This document shows, piece after piece, positions 6,997 to 14,932 of a DNA stretch of 23,790 nucleotides (positions are counted from its first letter, which is position 1; each line of letters starts with the position of its first letter). The position numbers and the translations under genes are program-made. Where the stretch lies: positions 1 to 23,790 of the forward strand of contig CAYVBE010000046.1 in assembly GCA_964448935.1 (NCBI GenBank), written 5' to 3'. The stretch is from CAYVBE01 sp964448935 (GTDB lineage: Bacteria; Planctomycetota; Brocadiia; SM23-32). The notes under the pieces were generated by a model. That model ran no database searches and was not told the origin of the DNA. It saw nothing but the letters and a program-made list of their open reading frames with translations.

Positions 6997-7985
6997 CTGT
7001 CTGTAAATAACTCATTGTATCGGTTGGCCCAGTAGGAGATTATGATGTCGGCACCGGCCCGGACCAGGGCAGTGGTGGACTCCCGCACCATGCCCCGCAG
7101 GTCGCCCCAGCCGCGGTCGGCGGAGGCGATGAGCATAGAGTATTCGCCGCTGACGTTGTAGACGGCGATGGGCAGGTCGGTGCGCTCGCGCAGCCGACAG
7201 AGCACGTCCAGGTAGAGAAGCGACGGTTTGACCATCAGGATGTCCGCGCCTTCTCCTTCGTCCAGCTCGGACTCCCGCAGTGCCTGCCTCAGGTCGCCGA
7301 AGGGCGCCTGGTAGCCGCTGCGGTCACCGCCCTGGGGCGCGGAGTGTTCGGCGTCCCGGAACGGTCCGTACATGTTCGAGGCGAACTTGGTGGAGTAGCT
7401 CATGACGAGCGTCTGGGCGAAGTTCGCCGAGTCCAGGGCGGTGCGGAGGGCGCGGACCTGGCCATCCATCATGGCGCTGGGGGCCACTACGTCGGCGCCG
7501 GCCGCAGCGTGGGAAAGCGCGACCTTCGCCAGGACCTCGTTCGCGGCGTCGTTGTCCACGTTGCCGGCATCGTCCAGCGGCCCGCAATGGCCGTGTTCAG
7601 TGTAGGCGCAGAGGCAGACGTCAGTGAACGCAAGCAGGTCGGGATGTTCCTCGCGCACGCGGCGCACGGCCCGCTGCACCACGCCGTCCTCATCGTAGGC
7701 GGCGCTGCCGACGCCGTCCTTCAGGCCGTCGTCTTCCACCACACCGAATACCAGCATCGCCCGGATTCCCATATCCCGGACGGGTTTCAGTTCCTCGACC
7801 AGGACATCCGGGCTCATCCGGCACTGGCCCGGCATGGCCTCGATCGGCTCGTTCCGGCCCTCGCCGGGCACTACGAAGACCGGCCAGACGAACTTCTCCG
7901 GTGCCGGCATGGGCAGCGACAGCATATCGCGCAACGCGGCATTCTGTCGCAGTCTGCGCAGCCGCATCTCGGGAAATCCGCTCAT
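6993..7985 (-). CDS. hemB: Porphobilinogen synthase HemB (330 aa)
   Basis: Condenses two 5-aminolevulinate molecules to porphobilinogen. The two Schiff-base lysines are visible: Lys200 in SYSTKFASNMYGPFR and Lys253 in DILMVKPSLLYLD. The active-site metal loop has three cysteines (Cys124, Cys126, Cys134 in DVCLCAYTEHGHCG), which marks a zinc-dependent form rather than the magnesium-only aspartate type. Length is typical. It begins with ATG at 7985, overlapping the hemC-cobA-hemD stop by four bases, and its own stop overlaps hemL by four, so translation of all three is probably coupled. No rearrangement or missing residue is evident. Confidence 0.97.
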   Translation of the reverse strand: MSGFPEMRLRRLRQNAALRDMLSLPMPAPEKFVWPVFVVPGEGRNEPIEAMPGQCRMSPDVLVEELKPVRDMGIRAMLVFGVVEDDGLKDGVGSAAYDEDGVVQRAVRRVREEHPDLLAFTDVCLCAYTEHGHCGPLDDAGNVDNDAANEVLAKVALSHAAAGADVVAPSAMMDGQVRALRTALDSANFAQTLVMSYSTKFASNMYGPFRDAEHSAPQGGDRSGYQAPFGDLRQALRESELDEGEGADILMVKPSLLYLDVLCRLRERTDLPIAVYNVSGEYSMLIASADRGWGDLRGMVRESTTALVRAGADIIISYWANRYNELFTDR

Positions 7986-10111
7986 TGCAGCTCCTCCAGC
8001 TTGCGCATCACGTAATGGCGTGCCAGGGCGAACAGGGCGTCCTCGACCGTTGACTCCGGGCTGACCACGTCCGGCTCCACGCCGTGCTCCCGCAGAACCT
8101 CAGCGGATGGCTCGCCGATGGTCAGCGTGACCTTATTCTCCAACATTCCGGTCCCCCATTGCGAAGCGAGGCCGTGAACCGCCGATCCGCTGGCGAAGAA
8201 CACCGCGTCGAACTCGGGTTCCCGATCGTAGAGCACGGGACGGTTGTGGTAGAGCACACATTCGTCCACCTCGTACCCCAGCTCGCGCAACCCCTCCGTG
8301 AGCGCCGTCCCCGTCTTGTCAGACTTCAGCCGCAGCAGGCGCGATTCGAACGGTATTTCGGACTCGGCCAGCTTCAGAACACCGGCCCCGCCGAAGTCGT
8401 CGGACGGCACCGCGTCCACCTGGATACCAAGCTTAGCGAACGCCCGCGCCGTGTGGGGTCCTGCCACCACCAGACGGGGCAGAGACCGGATGTCCACGTC
8501 GGCCCGTCCCAAGGCCTCCATCAGGAACCGCACGGCGGAGGGCGAGGTTACGGCCAGCCAGTCGTAATCGGCAACTCGCTTCACCGTCTTCGAGGCCTCG
8601 GCCCGCGCGGACAGCCGTATCATGGGCCGCGCCACGGGCACTCCTCCCAGATCATACACCATGCGGCAAGCCCTGTCCATCAGGGCCTCGCTGCACGTCA
8701 GCAGCACCCGGCGCCCGCCCAGCGCACCGCACTCCGGTCCGAACACCGGATGCGCTATCTCACCCACCATGAACAGCCCCGGCATGCCGGTCTCATCGGG
8801 ATCCACCTGATCGCAGATATCTGCCAGGTCCCCCCGGATCACCGTCTGCTGATCTCCCCCCGCGCCGAAGACGAACGCGGCCGGCGTGTCCGGCGGCGTG
8901 CCGTCCTCGATCATCTGCCGGGCCAGGTCCGCGGCCACCTTCGTTCCCATGAAGAAGACGACGGGAAGCTCGGCGCGTCTCGCACGTCTGATGTCCGCGA
9001 CGGCGCCTCCCCGGCGTCTGGCCGTCATCACACAGAACCCCGGCACCTCTTCACGGCGAGTCAGCAGCATTCCGGTGCCCGTTGTGCCAGCGGTCAGGCT
9101 GCTCACGCCTGGAATCACGCGGTAGGGCAGGGCGAGCGTTTCCAGGCTGCCCACCTCTTCTTCCAGCCGCCCGAAAATGCCCGGGTCGCCGCCTTTCAGC
9201 CGGACCACCCGGCGGCTCTTGCGCGCGTGCTCGGCCGTTAGCTCCAGCAACTCGGCCTGGCTGACCTTGTGGCAGCCGGACCGTTTGCCCACGTCAATGC
9301 GGAGAGCGTCGTCGGGCAAAAACTCCAGCAGGCCGTCGTCTATCAGCGCGTCGTAGAGGCAGGCATCGCAGGATTCGAGCGCCCGCGTGCCGGCCAGTGT
9401 GCAGTTTTCCACGTCTCCCGAACCGGCACCGACAAAGCGGACGGCTTTGACGAAAAGCGTCCGAATGGCACGCCACTGCTGGTCGCCGGCTCGGAAGGTC
9501 AGGCAGAGCGACCCCTGGCCATCCGGAGTGGGCAGGTCCTCCAGCGGTATCCATTCGGTGATGCGGTCCTCCATTCCGAGCCGGACAAGGGCGCAGGCGG
9601 CGGTGATAACGGCATCGAACTCGCCGGCGTCGAGCTGCGCCACGCGGTCCTCCACGTTGCCGCGGATGGAGGTGGGGCGGGCGTTCGGGAAGCGTTCCTT
9701 TGCGTACGCGACACGCCGGTCGCTGCTGGTGCCTATCCGCGCGTTGGCGGGCAGGTCGTCGGCGGTCCGGCCGGGGGGAAGCACCAGGGCGTCCCGCCGA
9801 TCCTCCGCCCAGGGCAGCCAGAACCAGTCCAGGCCCTCCGGAACGGGATAGGGCACGTCTTTAGCGCTATGTAAGGCACAGTCAAGTTCCCCGGAGCGCA
9901 CCATCTCGTCGAGATCGCGGGTAAAGAAGTCCTCCGGGCTCTCCCGCAGGTCAGTGCGTCGGTCGCGGTCGCCGGGCGAAGAGACGGGCACCTGCTCGAA
10001 TTCGGCGCCGGGCAGGGCCTCCTGGAGATGTCGCAGTGCCCCCGTCGTCTGAATGCGCGACAGCTTACTGCCGCGCGTTCCGACCCTGAAGACTCTCGAT
10101 GATGCTGTCAT
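7982..10111 (-). CDS. hemC-cobA-hemD: HemC(truncated)-CobA-HemD triple fusion (709 aa)
   Basis: One chain carries three steps from porphobilinogen to precorrin-2. Residues 1-220 match hydroxymethylbilane synthase domains 1 and 2: Arg13, Lys84-Asp85 in HSAKDVP, Arg132-Arg133 in GTSSDRR, Arg150 and Arg156 in the RGNVEDR region, then DGQGSL at 197. About residues 222-455 are uroporphyrinogen-III C-methyltransferase: VRFVGAGSGD, VGKRSG at 274, VRLKGGDPGIFGR at 303, PGVSS at 334. Residues 465-700 are uroporphyrinogen-III synthase, with WLAVTSPSAVRFL and VFFASGSAVHG. The HemC part lacks domain 3, where the cofactor-bearing LxGGC motif normally lies. The reading frame is continuous through the junction. 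ATG 10111 has GGGGAG upstream and overlaps sirC-hemA by 47 bases. CobA and HemD activities are likely; HemC activity is uncertain. Confidence 0.9.
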   Translation of the reverse strand: MTASSRVFRVGTRGSKLSRIQTTGALRHLQEALPGAEFEQVPVSSPGDRDRRTDLRESPEDFFTRDLDEMVRSGELDCALHSAKDVPYPVPEGLDWFWLPWAEDRRDALVLPPGRTADDLPANARIGTSSDRRVAYAKERFPNARPTSIRGNVEDRVAQLDAGEFDAVITAACALVRLGMEDRITEWIPLEDLPTPDGQGSLCLTFRAGDQQWRAIRTLFVKAVRFVGAGSGDVENCTLAGTRALESCDACLYDALIDDGLLEFLPDDALRIDVGKRSGCHKVSQAELLELTAEHARKSRRVVRLKGGDPGIFGRLEEEVGSLETLALPYRVIPGVSSLTAGTTGTGMLLTRREEVPGFCVMTARRRGGAVADIRRARRAELPVVFFMGTKVAADLARQMIEDGTPPDTPAAFVFGAGGDQQTVIRGDLADICDQVDPDETGMPGLFMVGEIAHPVFGPECGALGGRRVLLTCSEALMDRACRMVYDLGGVPVARPMIRLSARAEASKTVKRVADYDWLAVTSPSAVRFLMEALGRADVDIRSLPRLVVAGPHTARAFAKLGIQVDAVPSDDFGGAGVLKLAESEIPFESRLLRLKSDKTGTALTEGLRELGYEVDECVLYHNRPVLYDREPEFDAVFFASGSAVHGLASQWGTGMLENKVTLTIGEPSAEVLREHGVEPDVVSPESTVEDALFALARHYVMRKLEELQ

Positions 10112-11576
10112 ACATCTCCCCGTGCTGGTCCACTATTCTCTCGGCCACCTCGACGGCGCGGTCGAGTTGCCCCATCTGGCGGGCGTAGAAGCGCTTAAGG
10201 TCGTCCAGATCGTGAACGTTGACGTGTGGCGCCACCGTCGGCAGCTCCGGCGCCACGTCGCGCGGAATGCCCAGATCGAAGATGGCAGCCGCGTGGTCGG
10301 GCTGCAGCAGTTCGGCATGCTCGACCTTCAGGACGTGGTCCGGGCTCGACGTGGCGCAGATGATCACTTCCACGTCGGGCAGGTGGCCTGACAGGCCATC
10401 CAGGCTGAAAACCTCCACCCGATCGGTCCACGATTCGGGAACTTCGGGCTGACGTGTGTGGAAAAACCAGTCGCACCGGTAGTTCCGCTCGAGCAGCCGT
10501 CGGACCAGCCCGCGGCCCACGGTGCCCGTGCCCACCACGGTCACGCGACCCACCTCGTCGGGCGGGCGGATGGAGCAGAGGCATTCCACGCAGGTGTCCT
10601 CGATCTCGCCCCCGGCCAACAGGGAGGCGGTCTCCTGCCGGATGTCGCGCGAGAGGTGCAGCGCGCAGTCCACCCACCCCCGCATGGCGCCTCCGGCCCA
10701 GCTGGCTTCGTCGGCTTGCTGAAGGGCGCCCTTCACCTGAGCGACGATGTGGTCCTCGCCGGGGTTCTGCGAGCGAAGCCCGGCAGTTACCAACGCCAGG
10801 TGCTCGAAGGCGTCGAACCCGTGCCGTAAGTAATAGCGGTCTCGGCCCAGGTGATCCAGGTCCATGACGCGCTCCACAAGGGCGGCCAGGCCCGGCTCGT
10901 CGGCCACGATGCCCAGGAACTCGACCCGGTTGCAGGTGTCGAGCAGCATGAACTCGTGTACGCCGAGCAACTGCATCAGCATCTGGCCGACGCCGGTTCG
11001 GGGTTCACCGGCCGGGCGCCCGCCGGTCAGGTGGTATGGTTCCCGTCCCTCCAGGGAGAGGAAGCGATGACTGGTGCCCACGACCATCAGGTTGGCCGTC
11101 TCCACCATCTCCAGGTGGCGGGCCAGGTTCTCCTTGACCATACGCGATCGGCGGCACGACCGGCCGCCTGTGGAAACCGCCACAGCCAGGCCGTCCCTGC
11201 GCACGATGGCGGGGGTAACGAAATCCCCGTCCGGCCAGTTGGCGTCCACGGGACAGCAGAGCGCCCCTCGGGACCTGGCCACTTTCAGAACGTGCCGGTT
11301 GACGGTTCGGTCGTCCGTGGCCCCGAAGACCAGGAAAACGCCGTCCATGTCCGAATCCCGGAACTCGCGCGGCACGTATTCGATCTCTCCCCGGTCGGCC
11401 AGTTCCACAAGCTCGTCGCGCGCCTCGGGGCTCACAACGGTAATCCGGGCGCCGGCGTCCAGAAGAACCCGCGTCTTGCGCAGCGCAACTTTCCCGCCTC
11501 CGACCACCAGGAAACGGCGATCCCTCACCAACAGGTTGACCGGCAGGGAGTCTTCGGCCTGTTCACGTCTATCCAT
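10065..11576 (-). CDS. sirC-hemA: SirC-HemA fusion: precorrin-2 dehydrogenase / glutamyl-tRNA reductase (503 aa)
   Basis: Bifunctional cytoplasmic enzyme. Residues 12-155 match the Met8/CysG-B/SirC family: VVGGGKVALRK at 24 binds NAD, VVSPEA follows, Asp111 in CPVDAN sits at the position of the conserved catalytic aspartate, then TPAIVRR and AVAVSTGG. It oxidises precorrin-2 to sirohydrochlorin. Residues 163-500 are glutamyl-tRNA reductase: catalytic Cys215 in LLDTCNRVEF, GEDHIVAQVKGAL at 273, a Rossmann motif VVGTGTVGRG at 347 and FDLGIPRDVAP at 433. It supplies glutamate-1-semialdehyde to HemL. Fusion joins the first committed step with a late branch step. It overlaps ahbAB by 8 bases and the next gene by 47. 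SirC linked to HemA is known in some anaerobes, but the N-terminal order here should be compared. Whether the SirC domain also inserts iron cannot be told from sequence. Confidence 0.92.
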   Translation of the reverse strand: MDRREQAEDSLPVNLLVRDRRFLVVGGGKVALRKTRVLLDAGARITVVSPEARDELVELADRGEIEYVPREFRDSDMDGVFLVFGATDDRTVNRHVLKVARSRGALCCPVDANWPDGDFVTPAIVRRDGLAVAVSTGGRSCRRSRMVKENLARHLEMVETANLMVVGTSHRFLSLEGREPYHLTGGRPAGEPRTGVGQMLMQLLGVHEFMLLDTCNRVEFLGIVADEPGLAALVERVMDLDHLGRDRYYLRHGFDAFEHLALVTAGLRSQNPGEDHIVAQVKGALQQADEASWAGGAMRGWVDCALHLSRDIRQETASLLAGGEIEDTCVECLCSIRPPDEVGRVTVVGTGTVGRGLVRRLLERNYRCDWFFHTRQPEVPESWTDRVEVFSLDGLSGHLPDVEVIICATSSPDHVLKVEHAELLQPDHAAAIFDLGIPRDVAPELPTVAPHVNVHDLDDLKRFYARQMGQLDRAVEVAERIVDQHGEMYDSIIESLQGRNARQ

Positions 11577-12645
11577 CCCGGTTCTCGCTTGTTTGATCTT
11601 TGATGAACAGGCGGTGGCTGGTCTTCTTGTATTCCCGTATCGAGCAGAAGACGAGCCCGTCGCTCAGCCCACACCCGTCGCTCAACTCCCGGAAAAGCGC
11701 CCGTGTCTTTGCCCACTCGTCGGTGTGGATCATGGCGTAAAGCGAGTAGGGGAATTCCGGTGGCGCGACTCGCTGATAGCAGTGCGTGATCTCGGGGCGT
11801 TGCGCAAGCCAACGGCCCTTGTCCGTCACCTCGTCCTCGGGCACGGGCCAGACGCACATCCCGTTGGCCCGGAAACCCAGTTTCCGGTGGCGGACGATAA
11901 GCGCCACCCGCCGCAGCACGCCCGAACCTTCCCACAGTCGCAGCAGGCCCAGCAGTTCATCGGCGCTGTAATTCGTCTCTTCAGCCGCCTGTGCGTAGAG
12001 CCGAGGCACCGGCTCGATGTGCCCCTGCAGCGCCCTCACAACCTCTTTCTCTTGCTCTGAAAGCTCGGGCAGGGCCTCGGCCTGTTCCTCGGTGCCGCGG
12101 GCTGGAGCCGTGCTCCCGGGGACCTGTTCCCCTTTGTCCCGCTGCTCCGGGTCGAACACTACGTGGATTTTGAACCTCTTCACCGCGGGCAGGTTCAGCA
12201 GGGCGTGCGGGGCAATGGCTTCGCGCACCTTACTCAACTCGGCGTCGAAATGCCGGCCCTGCGCGCAGAGCGTGAACCACAGGTTCGGCAGCCCCAGTCC
12301 GCACGGGCCGTGCTGCGGCTCGGGGCTCAGGTCCGGATCGGGAGTGCGCAGATAGCAGTGTGTGATGCCCGGATGGGGCTGGAGTTTGGGCACTACCTGC
12401 TCCAGGGAGTCTTCGTCGAGGGCCGCGGCGCAGAGCGTGCTGACGTAACCCAGCCGGCGTATGTCAAAGACGGCCCCCAGTCGCCGCGCGTGGCCGCTCT
12501 CCAGCGCGTCGCGAACACGGTCCAGCACCTGCTCTTCGGTCAGACCCAGGTCTTCGCCGATGCGTGCGAAAGGGCGCTTCACCAGCGGCAGGCCGTGCTG
12601 CAGGTCCACCAGAAGTTGCGAAGCGGTTGTGGTGTCCTCCGTCAT
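11569..12645 (-). CDS. ahbAB: Siroheme decarboxylase, AhbA-AhbB fusion (358 aa)
   Basis: Decarboxylates siroheme to 12,18-didecarboxysiroheme. Two Lrp/AsnC-like halves are joined by a polar linker (about 168-193). The N-half (5-167) has a winged-helix start, GAVFDIRRLGY at 57 and THCYLR at 95, resembling AhbA/NirD. The C-half (194-350) has RHRKLGFRANGMCVW at 252, THCYQR at 287, a FPYSLYAMIH segment and a REYKKTS tail, resembling AhbB/NirL. The paired HCY motifs fall at equivalent places in the two halves. ATG 12645 is chosen over the upstream in-frame start because GGAAGGA lies six to seven bases before it and the extra 42 residues are low-complexity antisense sequence. It starts two bases after ahbD. 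In most organisms AhbA and AhbB are separate subunits; fused NirDL proteins are known in denitrifiers. The adjacent ahbC and ahbD favour heme b over heme d1. Confidence 0.92.
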   Translation of the reverse strand: MTEDTTTASQLLVDLQHGLPLVKRPFARIGEDLGLTEEQVLDRVRDALESGHARRLGAVFDIRRLGYVSTLCAAALDEDSLEQVVPKLQPHPGITHCYLRTPDPDLSPEPQHGPCGLGLPNLWFTLCAQGRHFDAELSKVREAIAPHALLNLPAVKRFKIHVVFDPEQRDKGEQVPGSTAPARGTEEQAEALPELSEQEKEVVRALQGHIEPVPRLYAQAAEETNYSADELLGLLRLWEGSGVLRRVALIVRHRKLGFRANGMCVWPVPEDEVTDKGRWLAQRPEITHCYQRVAPPEFPYSLYAMIHTDEWAKTRALFRELSDGCGLSDGLVFCSIREYKKTSHRLFIKDQTSENRDG

Positions 12646-12647
12646 GC

Positions 12648-13676
12648 CTATTCCTTCCATCCTTCGGGAACATACGTGCACGCGGTCTCGGCGGCCAGGT
12701 AGTCCCCGGTCCGAGCATAGGCGCGTGCGCGGCAGCCGCCGCAGACCTGCCTGTATTCGCAGACGCCGCACTTGCCGCCGTAGCCGTCCGGGTGTCGCAG
12801 GTCCCGGAACACGTCCGAGGTCTCGTAGAGCCGTCGGAAGTCGAAGTCGGCCTCGCGAAGGTCGCCGCAGGGGATGTCCAGGAATCCGCAGGGCTGAAGC
12901 ACTCCCCGATGGGAGACGAAGACGAACCCGCGTCCGGCCATGCAGCCGCCGCTGCCGTGTCCGGTTTTCCCGCCGTGCTGTGCGACCAGGCGGGCGTAGT
13001 GCGGCGCGCAGGTGGGCTTGACCCGTATCGGCGCGCTCTGCGCTGCCTCACGTATCCACTCCAGCGCCCGCTCGTAGCCCTCCGGGGAGACTTCCATGTC
13101 CTTCAGACCAGCGCCCCGCCCGGTGGGCACCAGGAAGAACACGTCCAGCGCCGCCGCGCCCAGCTCCACGGCCAGGTCGAGCATGCGGGGAAGCTGATCC
13201 ACGTTGAGGCGGGTGAGAGTGGTGTTCACCTGGAATTCCAGTCCCGCCTCGCGCGCATGTCGGATGCCCTCCATGGCCGCCTCGAACGCCCCGGGCACGC
13301 CGCGGAAGGAATCGTGCGTCTCTGCGTCGACGCCGTCCAGACTGATGCTTATCCGCCGCACGCCTGCTTCCTTCAGCCGCGGCGCGGTTGCTTCGGTAAT
13401 CAGGTGTCCGCAGGGCGCCATGACCATTCTCAGGCCCAGCTCCGTCCCGTAGGCAGCCAGTTCGTAGATGTCGTCGCGGCTCATCGGCTCGCCGCCGGTG
13501 AGTATGACGATGGGGTGGGCGAAAGCGGCGATGGCGTCCAGCAGGCGCTTGCCTTCGTCCGTGGAAAGCTGCCCTGGGTATTGGCGGTCCGCCGCGGCGC
13601 CGCGGCAATGTCGGCAGGCCAGCGCGCAACGTCGCGTGGTCTCCCACGCGACCACTCTGAGGGGGGACTTGCTCAT
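12648..13676 (-). CDS. ahbD: Radical SAM heme b synthase AhbD (342 aa)
   Basis: Final step of the siroheme-dependent route: oxidative decarboxylation of the two propionates of Fe-coproporphyrin III to vinyls, giving heme b without oxygen. The radical SAM cluster is Cys17-x3-Cys21-x2-Cys24 in CALACRHCRGAA, with the AWETTRRC lead-in typical of AhbD. The glycine-rich SAM motif ILTGGEPMSRDDI follows. The C-terminus has SPASM-type cysteines: GCMAGRG, QPCGFLD, then CGVCEYRQVCGGC. Length fits. It starts seven bases after ahbC and ends two bases before ahbAB. The SPASM domain also occurs in peptide-modifying radical SAM enzymes such as PqqE, but the neighbours settle the role. Confidence 0.93.
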   Translation of the reverse strand: MSKSPLRVVAWETTRRCALACRHCRGAAADRQYPGQLSTDEGKRLLDAIAAFAHPIVILTGGEPMSRDDIYELAAYGTELGLRMVMAPCGHLITEATAPRLKEAGVRRISISLDGVDAETHDSFRGVPGAFEAAMEGIRHAREAGLEFQVNTTLTRLNVDQLPRMLDLAVELGAAALDVFFLVPTGRGAGLKDMEVSPEGYERALEWIREAAQSAPIRVKPTCAPHYARLVAQHGGKTGHGSGGCMAGRGFVFVSHRGVLQPCGFLDIPCGDLREADFDFRRLYETSDVFRDLRHPDGYGGKCGVCEYRQVCGGCRARAYARTGDYLAAETACTYVPEGWKE

Positions 13677-13683
13677 GGAATGC

Positions 13684-14859
13684 TCACGCCTCGGCTTCTA
13701 CGGGCACGCCGATCTCCGCGTCCGTCAGGTAACAGGCCGGATCGGACGCCCAGGGATCCCCGGTCACGGCCTCCGCGCGTGCGCGAAAGTTACCACCGCA
13801 TGCGTCCAGGAAGCGGCAGGTCGCGCAGCGACCCCGGAGATGCTCCCGTCGGTTCCGCAGCCGTGCCAGAAAGGGGTTCGACGGGTCGGTCCATATCTCG
13901 CTGAACGGTCGCTCTCGGATATTCCCCAGAGGATGATTCCGCCAGAACTGGTCGGGGAAGACCGTCCCGTCCCAGCTCACGCAGCCGATGCCCAGGCCGC
14001 TCGAGCTCCCCCCGTTCAGGCGCAGCAGCTCCAGCGCGCGGTCCGCCCTGGGGTGCCCCTCGCGCACCATGCGCAGGTAGATGTAGGGCCCGTCGGCGTG
14101 GTTGTCCACCGTCAGGACCTCGCGCGGCTCGCCGGCGGCATGCACCTCGGCCGCGAAGTCCACTATGTCGTCCACTACCTGACGAGTCTGCGCGGGCCCC
14201 AGGTCCTGCCCGGCCAGCCCTGCGCCCCGGCCGGTGTATACAAGGTGGTAAAAACAGACCCGCGGGATAGACTCTTCGCGGACTAGCTCGAATATGCCCG
14301 GGATGTCGTCCACGTTGGCACCGGTCATGGTGTAGCGTAGGCCGACCTTGAGTCCGACGGACCGGCAGGCCCGGATGCCCGCCAGGGCTCGATCGAAAGC
14401 GCCCTCCACGCCACGGAACCGGTCGTTGGTCTCCCGCAGGCCGTCCAGGCTTACCCCGGCGTATGCCACTCCGGCGTCCCGCAGCCTCCGCGCCCAGCTT
14501 TCGTCAATGAGCGTTCCGTTGGTGGAAAGGGCAACGCGCAGGCCGGCCTCGGAGGCATATGCGGCCAGCTCGACGATATCCGGCCGCGCCAGCGGTTCTC
14601 CGCCGGAGAGCAGAAGCACCGGAGCCCCGAATCGGGCCAGGTCGTCAATCATCTCCCGTGCTTCGCCGCCGGAAAGCTCGTCGTCGGAGCAGGAAGCGTC
14701 GGAGCTGGAATAGCAATGTACACAGGCCAGGTTGCAGCGCCGCGTGGTGTTCCATACCACGACCGGCCTCGCCTCACGCGCCTGCCCGGCTGCCTTCCGG
14801 TATCGCAGGTGCTCCGAAGGCGAGGACTGACCGACATACAGTTTGCCGACATCTATCAT
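13684..14859 (-). CDS. ahbC: Radical SAM 12,18-didecarboxysiroheme deacetylase AhbC (391 aa)
   Basis: Removes the two acetate groups from 12,18-didecarboxysiroheme to give Fe-coproporphyrin III. The radical SAM motif is Cys42-x3-Cys46-x2-Cys49 in NTTRRCNLACVHCYSS, then LLLSGGEPLARPDIV. The stretch VDNHADGPYIYL is characteristic of AhbC and its relative NirJ. C-terminal auxiliary-cluster cysteines are seen in GIGCVSWDG and CATCRFLDACGGN. NirJ in heme d1 synthesis is the main alternative, but no cytochrome cd1 or other nir genes are present and ahbD follows. ATG 14859 is preceded by GGGGGGCGG. A promoter-like pair lies just upstream inside the end of the RidA-like gene. Confidence 0.92.
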   Translation of the reverse strand: MIDVGKLYVGQSSPSEHLRYRKAAGQAREARPVVVWNTTRRCNLACVHCYSSSDASCSDDELSGGEAREMIDDLARFGAPVLLLSGGEPLARPDIVELAAYASEAGLRVALSTNGTLIDESWARRLRDAGVAYAGVSLDGLRETNDRFRGVEGAFDRALAGIRACRSVGLKVGLRYTMTGANVDDIPGIFELVREESIPRVCFYHLVYTGRGAGLAGQDLGPAQTRQVVDDIVDFAAEVHAAGEPREVLTVDNHADGPYIYLRMVREGHPRADRALELLRLNGGSSSGLGIGCVSWDGTVFPDQFWRNHPLGNIRERPFSEIWTDPSNPFLARLRNRREHLRGRCATCRFLDACGGNFRARAEAVTGDPWASDPACYLTDAEIGVPVEAEA

Positions 14860-14903
14860 GCGAAGGTCCGCCCCCCGAAGTGTTGCGATCGACTATATGT
14901 ACC

Positions 14904-14932
14904 ACACTACTGGGAAGCGCGTACGGCGTCAA
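14904..14932 (-). promoter_or_regulatory. Candidate internal promoter before ahbC
   Basis: On the minus strand TTGACG (14927-14932), 17 bases, TAGTGT (14904-14909, 3 of 6). It lies across the end of the RidA-like gene, about 45 bases before the ahbC start, and could let the heme genes be expressed apart from the cytochrome gene. The -10 is weak. Confidence 0.25.

Noticed and set aside
9400..9460. Frameshift as the cause of the missing HemC domain 3
   Set aside because: The frame is open through the junction and both flanking domains have intact motifs, so the deletion is in-frame.
12646..12771. 42-residue N-terminal extension of the AhbAB fusion
   Set aside because: It overlaps the ahbD coding region out of frame, is Arg-rich and lacks a ribosome site; ATG 12645 has one.
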